A stretch of 64,000 nucleotides of DNA from positions 62,001 through 126,000 of the forward strand of contig NZ_JAPPTI010000003.1 of assembly GCF_027587025.1 (NCBI RefSeq), in the 5' to 3' direction. The notes under the pieces are model-generated. The model was not told the DNA's origin. It made no database searches and saw only the letters and a list, made by a program, of their open reading frames with translations. Every line of letters begins with the position of its first letter. The stretch's first letter is position 1. The DNA comes from Vibrio sp. LaRot3. Lineage in GTDB: Bacteria > Pseudomonadota > Gammaproteobacteria > Enterobacterales > Vibrionaceae. This document shows positions 60,211 through 64,000 of the stretch, one piece after another. Position numbers and translations under genes: made by a program.

Positions 60211-60759
60211 ATGATTGACTCGAAAGGATGGTATGAGAACGCGAAACATGTACCATCGCCTTATTATGATCAGCGCAGTGATAGTAGTGATATTTCGTTG
60301 TTGGTTATCCATAACATCAGTTTGCCGCCCGGTCAGTTTGGAGGGCCGTACATTGAGCAGTTTTTTACTGGCAAGCTAAACCCTGATGAACATCCTTTCT
60401 TTAAAGTGATTCATAACATGGGCGTATCTGCTCACTGTTTGATTCGCCGCGATGGTGAGATTATTCAGTTCGTATCGTTTTTAGACCGCGCTTGGCATGC
60501 TGGTGCTTCGAGCTTTGCGGGGCGAGATAGGTGCAATGATTACTCGATAGGGATTGAACTTGAAGGCAGTGATTATCTCGCCTATACCGATGAACAATAT
60601 CAGGCGCTGCAAAGCATTACCCAACACCTTATGCGCACTTATCCGCAGATAACCTTACCAAGAATTACCGGACATCAATATATCGCACCTTTACGCAAAA
60701 CCGATCCGGGTTTGGTGTTTGATTGGCCGCGTTACAGACGAATGGTGAACGAGTTTTAA
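60211..60759 (+). CDS. ampD: 1,6-anhydro-N-acetylmuramyl-L-alanine amidase AmpD
   Basis: Cytoplasmic murein-recycling amidase; its loss derepresses AmpC beta-lactamase where AmpR is present. The start MIDSKGWYENAKHVPSP gives 182 residues and aligns in length and sequence with E. coli AmpD (183). An ATG 21 bases earlier is possible and adds seven residues. Zinc ligands are visible: His in VIHNISLPPGQFGG (near 35), His in ITGHQYIAP (near 152) and Asp in KTDPGLVFDWPR (near 162). Confidence 0.95.
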   Translation: MIDSKGWYENAKHVPSPYYDQRSDSSDISLLVIHNISLPPGQFGGPYIEQFFTGKLNPDEHPFFKVIHNMGVSAHCLIRRDGEIIQFVSFLDRAWHAGASSFAGRDRCNDYSIGIELEGSDYLAYTDEQYQALQSITQHLMRTYPQITLPRITGHQYIAPLRKTDPGLVFDWPRYRRMVNEF

Positions 60760-60798
60760 AGTCAGTAGGCCGATGACGTGTCATCGGCCATCAAGGCA

Positions 60799-61320
60799 TT
60801 ACAGAGATTCTTGGTATTCAACCAACACTTGTTCAATCCAAGTCGCGATTCGCTCATCACTTAATTCATATTGCGAGTCTTCATCTAACGCAAGACCAAC
60901 AAATTGAGTGCCATCTTCAGTTAAGGCTTTCGAGGCTTCAAACTCGTATTTGTCGTCATTTGGCCAATAGCCGATAATGTTAGCACCACATTTTTTCACT
61001 TCGTCATGCAGTAAGCCCATCGCATCTAGGTACCATTCGCCGTAGCCTTCTTGGTCTCCTAAACCAAATAGCGCAACTGTTTTTCCCCGTAGTGAGATAC
61101 CGTTGATCGAATCCCAGATCTCGAGCCAATCTTCTTGGATTTCGCCGAAATCCCAAGTTGAAATACCCAGCAGTAGCAAGTCGTAATCGGCCATCAACGA
61201 TAGCGGAGTTTCTTTCACATTATGAATGTCCACCAAATCGTCACCAATAATGGCGCGCATCTTCTCTGCTGCCATTTCGGTATAGCAGGTGGTAGAACCG
61301 TAAAATAGACCTATCTTCAT
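60799..61320 (-). CDS. fldB: Flavodoxin FldB
   Basis: Long-chain FMN flavodoxin. The start [20 protein letters not shown] gives 173 residues, the size of E. coli FldB. The FMN phosphate loop is [10 protein letters not shown] (about 7-16). Flavin-side loops are [13 protein letters not shown] (about 55-67) and [15 protein letters not shown] (about 88-102). A 38-residue upstream extension was rejected. It is divergent from xerD, the same fldB/xerD-dsbC-recJ arrangement as in E. coli, which favours FldB over FldA. Confidence 0.94.
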   Translation of the reverse strand: MKIGLFYGSTTCYTEMAAEKMRAIIGDDLVDIHNVKETPLSLMADYDLLLLGISTWDFGEIQEDWLEIWDSINGISLRGKTVALFGLGDQEGYGEWYLDAMGLLHDEVKKCGANIIGYWPNDDKYEFEASKALTEDGTQFVGLALDEDSQYELSDERIATWIEQVLVEYQESL

Positions 61321-61489
61321 GGTGAGTATTTCTTTGTTAATCTTTGGGTAGCGAATTCTAACCACAAAATGGCCGACTTTGCAGCGAATATCCGTCACTA
61401 ACAGAATTTTTATGGCTTTGTTTGCTGTATGCATTTACAGTAAAGACAATTACAGAGTCAAAAATTAGAGAGTGTTTGTGTCAGAAGTA

Positions 61490-62386
61490 ATGTCACCCGA
61501 CCAAGGGCTGGTTGAACAATTTTTAGATGCGATGTGGATGGAGCGAGGGTTATCTGAGAACACCTTGGCTTCTTATCGTAATGACTTGTTTAAACTGCTG
61601 ACGTGGATGAATGAGCACAATTATCGGCTCGATTTCATTAGTCTATCGGGGCTGCAAGAATACCAAACATGGCTTGTTGACCAAGACTATAAACAAACCT
61701 CACGAGCAAGAATGCTCTCAGCCATTCGTCGTTTGTTTCAATATTTGCATCGTGAAAAAGTGCGTGCCGATGATCCGAGTGCATTACTGGTTAGCCCTAA
61801 ACTACCCAAGCGGCTGCCGAAAGATCTGAGCGAAGCGCAAGTGGATGCGCTGCTTGATGCCCCTGACCCCAATGACCCAATAGAACTGCGTGATAAAGCC
61901 ATGCTAGAACTCTTGTATGCGACAGGATTACGTGTGACTGAGTTGGTGAGTTTAACCATGGAAAACATCAGTTTGCGCCAAGGGGTCGTGCGAGTGACGG
62001 GTAAAGGTGGTAAAGAACGCTTGGTGCCGATGGGGGAAAATGCCATCGATTGGATTGAAACTTTTATCCAACAAGGGCGGTCTCAGTTACTGGGAGAAAA
62101 TACTTCCGATGTGGTATTTCCTAGCAAACGAGCAAGACAAATGACCCGTCAAACCTTTTGGCATCGTATTAAACACTACGCGGTGCTAGCAGGAATTGAT
62201 ACAGAATCCTTGTCACCTCACGTTTTACGTCATGCGTTTGCTACCCATTTATTGAATTATGGGGCAGACTTACGCGTGGTGCAGATGTTGCTAGGTCATA
62301 GTGACTTGTCGACCACACAAATTTATACTCACGTTGCTACTGAGCGACTGAAACAACTACACAGTGAGCACCATCCAAGGGCTTAA
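61490..62386 (+). CDS. xerD: Tyrosine recombinase XerD
   Basis: With XerC resolves chromosome dimers at dif (activated by FtsK); in vibrios it also mediates integration of dif-using phages. The start MSPDQGLVEQFLDAMW gives 298 residues, the exact E. coli length; GTG codons at 61472 and 61478 would add up to six residues. Catalytic residues match E. coli numbering: R148 (ATGLRVTEL), K172 (GKGGKER), H244 and R247 (LSPHVLRHAFA), H270 (LLGHSDLS) and Y279 (TQIYTHV). Confidence 0.97.
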   Translation: MSPDQGLVEQFLDAMWMERGLSENTLASYRNDLFKLLTWMNEHNYRLDFISLSGLQEYQTWLVDQDYKQTSRARMLSAIRRLFQYLHREKVRADDPSALLVSPKLPKRLPKDLSEAQVDALLDAPDPNDPIELRDKAMLELLYATGLRVTELVSLTMENISLRQGVVRVTGKGGKERLVPMGENAIDWIETFIQQGRSQLLGENTSDVVFPSKRARQMTRQTFWHRIKHYAVLAGIDTESLSPHVLRHAFATHLLNYGADLRVVQMLLGHSDLSTTQIYTHVATERLKQLHSEHHPRA

Positions 62387-62402
62387 TGAAAAGGTGAAAA
62401 TA

Positions 62403-63155
62403 ATGAGCGTATTACGCCGAATGACTTTACTTGCGCTGCCATTTATCGCAGCGACTTCTTTTGTAGCGCAAGCAAGTAATGAAGTGACCATTGATAAGAG
62501 CAAATTAGAGCAGCGTTTTGCGCCGTTGGGTTTGCAAATTCTGAATGTTGTTCCGGCTGATATTGATGGGCTTGTTGAAATTCAAACGACTGGTGGTGTG
62601 TTGTTTGCTTCTCCTGATGGTGAATATTTCATTGCGGGTACGCTTTATCAATTGGATGAAAAAGGCGGTTACCAAGATGTATTGGCTAAGCGTCAAGCTC
62701 CGATCAACGCCGAGAAAATCGCCGCCTTTAAAGACAGCATGATTGAGTTTAAAGCGGATGATGAAAAGTACGTTGTGACAGTATTTACAGACATCACATG
62801 TGGTTACTGTGTGCGTCTACATAACCAAATGAAGGGTTACAACGATTTAGGTATTACGGTTCGTTACATGGCTTACCCACGCCAAGGACCAACAGGTAAT
62901 GTTGCTGACCAAATGGCAAGCATTTGGGGAGCTGAAAACCCACAAACGGCGATGCATGATGGTAAGGTGAACCGCGAGTTCCCGGCGCAAAGCAAAGACT
63001 TTGCTAAATACCAATCGATCATTAAACAGCACTACGCGCTGGGTCGTGAATTGGGCATCAGCGGCACGCCTGCGATTTTCCTACCAAATGGTGAGATGGT
63101 CGGTGGTTACCTACCGCCAGCGCAATTGATTAAGCGCTTGCAACAAGCACAATAA
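62403..63155 (+). CDS. dsbC: Disulfide bond isomerase DsbC
   Basis: Periplasmic dimeric isomerase that reshuffles wrong disulfides, kept reduced by DsbD. The start MSVLRRMTLLALPF gives 250 residues with a signal peptide (cleavage after VAQA, about residue 25). The N-terminal dimerisation domain spans about 26-90. The thioredoxin domain has CGYC at 133-136 and the cis-Pro loop ISGTPAIFLPNG (about 219-230). The second cysteine pair seen in E. coli DsbC is not evident here. It lies between xerD (16 bases) and recJ (64 bases). Confidence 0.96.
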   Translation: MSVLRRMTLLALPFIAATSFVAQASNEVTIDKSKLEQRFAPLGLQILNVVPADIDGLVEIQTTGGVLFASPDGEYFIAGTLYQLDEKGGYQDVLAKRQAPINAEKIAAFKDSMIEFKADDEKYVVTVFTDITCGYCVRLHNQMKGYNDLGITVRYMAYPRQGPTGNVADQMASIWGAENPQTAMHDGKVNREFPAQSKDFAKYQSIIKQHYALGRELGISGTPAIFLPNGEMVGGYLPPAQLIKRLQQAQ

Positions 63156-63219
63156 AATACTCGTTCGCCATCTCCATATTGAGGTGGCGACCTTTTCTTC
63201 AGAACGTCGGCCAATAGCT

Positions 63220-64000
63220 ATGATAGAAATCCAACGTCGCCCAGACGCTGATCTGACTCTACTTCCTGACTCCATCCCTCCTTTACTTAAACGCATTTAC
63301 ATTACTCGTGGTATTAGTGACCCTAGCCAGTTAGATACAGCTGCTAGAGCGCTACATTCATACCAACAACTGCATGGTATTGAACGTGCAGTAGAGTTGT
63401 TATTTGCTGCGATTCGTCAAGGTAAGCGCATTATCGTCGTTGGCGATTTTGACGCAGATGGTGCGACAAGTTCTGCATTATCGGTGTTAGCGCTGCGTAT
63501 GCTGGGTAGCCAAAACGTTGATTACCTAGTGCCAAATCGTTTTGAAGATGGTTATGGCTTAAGCCCGGAAGTAGTCGATCAAGCGATAGAGATTGGCGCA
63601 CAAGTGATCATGACGGTTGATAATGGAGTGTCATCGATTGAAGGGGTGAAATACGCCAAGCAGCAAGGTTTAGATGTATTAGTGACTGACCATCACTTGC
63701 CGGGATCGGTATTACCTGAAGCGGATGCGATGGTGAACCCTAACCTGCAAGAATGTGCTTTCCCTTCGAAATCTCTAGCAGGGGTTGGTGTTGCATTTTA
63801 TCTCATGATGGCGCTGTGCGTAGAGATGCGTAAAACCGGTTGGTTTGCTGAGCAAGGTATGGCGGAACCTAAGTTGATGGAGCTTATCGACCTTGTGGCG
63901 CTGGGTACTGTCGCAGACGTAGTGGCATTGGATGAAAATAATCGCATATTGGTTCACCAAGGTTTGCAACGTATCCGCGCAGGCAAGGCTCGTCCGGGTA
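63220..64000 (+). CDS. recJ: Single-stranded-DNA exonuclease RecJ (3' end outside window)
   Basis: 5'-3' ssDNA exonuclease for recombination, mismatch and base-excision repair. The frame starts at ATG 63220 (MIEIQRRPDADLTLLPDSIPPLLKR in short pieces) and runs open to the window edge, so 260 of about 580 residues are visible. DHH-family motifs: VVGDFDADGATSSA (about 74-87, motif I) and VTDHHLPG (about 154-161, motif III). SLAGVGVAFYLMMAL (about 184) also fits. The missing C-terminal part should hold the OB fold. Confidence 0.95.
   Translation, partial: MIEIQRRPDADLTLLPDSIPPLLKRIYITRGISDPSQLDTAARALHSYQQLHGIERAVELLFAAIRQGKRIIVVGDFDADGATSSALSVLALRMLGSQNVDYLVPNRFEDGYGLSPEVVDQAIEIGAQVIMTVDNGVSSIEGVKYAKQQGLDVLVTDHHLPGSVLPEADAMVNPNLQECAFPSKSLAGVGVAFYLMMALCVEMRKTGWFAEQGMAEPKLMELIDLVALGTVADVVALDENNRILVHQGLQRIRAGKARPG

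Overview
The window looks like a core-chromosome segment of a Vibrio (Gammaproteobacteria). It opens in the 3' end of an MSHA type IV pilus cluster (mshO-mshP-mshQ) joined directly to mreBCD. That junction and the protein sequences of MreB, FolA, RapA, XerD and LptD are typical of Vibrionaceae. Base composition is moderate and even, coding density is high, and I see no prophage, insertion sequence, integron attC array, CRISPR, rRNA or tRNA. The species cannot be named from what is visible.

Layout. 1-4709: mshO (5' truncated), mshP, mshQ. 4876-15573: a long plus-strand run with cell-shape genes mreBCD, then maf, rng, yhdP, a nitrilase-family amidase and tldD. 15662-18801: arcA (minus), a 584-base non-coding gap, rraB, and a stand-alone GH2-type sugar-binding domain protein. 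18808-24377 (minus): a TAXI-type TRAP uptake module (binding protein plus fused permease) followed by UspA and a double DUF2061 membrane protein; upstream of it lies argR. 24740-31206: mdh (divergent from argR), a small protein, ispB (minus), rplU-rpmA-obgE, a split ThrE-type exporter pair and folA. 31280-38038 (minus): apaH, apaG, rsmA, pdxA, surA, lptD, the same gene neighbourhood as in E. coli, with djlA divergent. 39110-42299 (minus): argF, then a pyrL leader peptide with attenuator, pyrB, pyrI, ridA. 42432-47995: PhoH-like ATPase (minus), rapA, rluA. 48040-51283: a D-2-hydroxyacid dehydrogenase and a yjgN/M48 protease pair in which yjgN carries an in-frame amber stop. 51370-56491 (minus): valS, holC, pepA. 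56683-58857: lptF-lptG. 58934-61320 (minus apart from ampD): small lipoprotein, nadC, ampD (plus), fldB. 61490-64000: xerD, dsbC, recJ (3' truncated).

How the genes fit together. Envelope biogenesis dominates: MreBCD direct wall elongation, SurA and LptD handle outer-membrane and LPS assembly together with the LptFG transporter, YhdP is implicated in phospholipid transport, and AmpD recycles murein. Arginine and pyrimidine metabolism share carbamoyl phosphate through ArgF and PyrBI, with ArgR encoded here and ARG-box-like operators before argF. RNA metabolism is represented by RNase G, RraB, RsmA, RluA and RapA.

The most notable observations are the TGG-to-TAG nonsense codon in yjgN (49248-49250), an unannotated 30-codon pyrL leader ORF that ends on a transcription attenuator, a perfect CRP consensus site embedded in a long inverted repeat near argR and the TAXI-TRAP operon, a 122-base inverted repeat between holC and valS that may be a dispersed element, and an orphan GH2 sugar-binding domain without a catalytic barrel. 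I did not find clear evidence of a wholly new system; most of the window is conserved housekeeping DNA.
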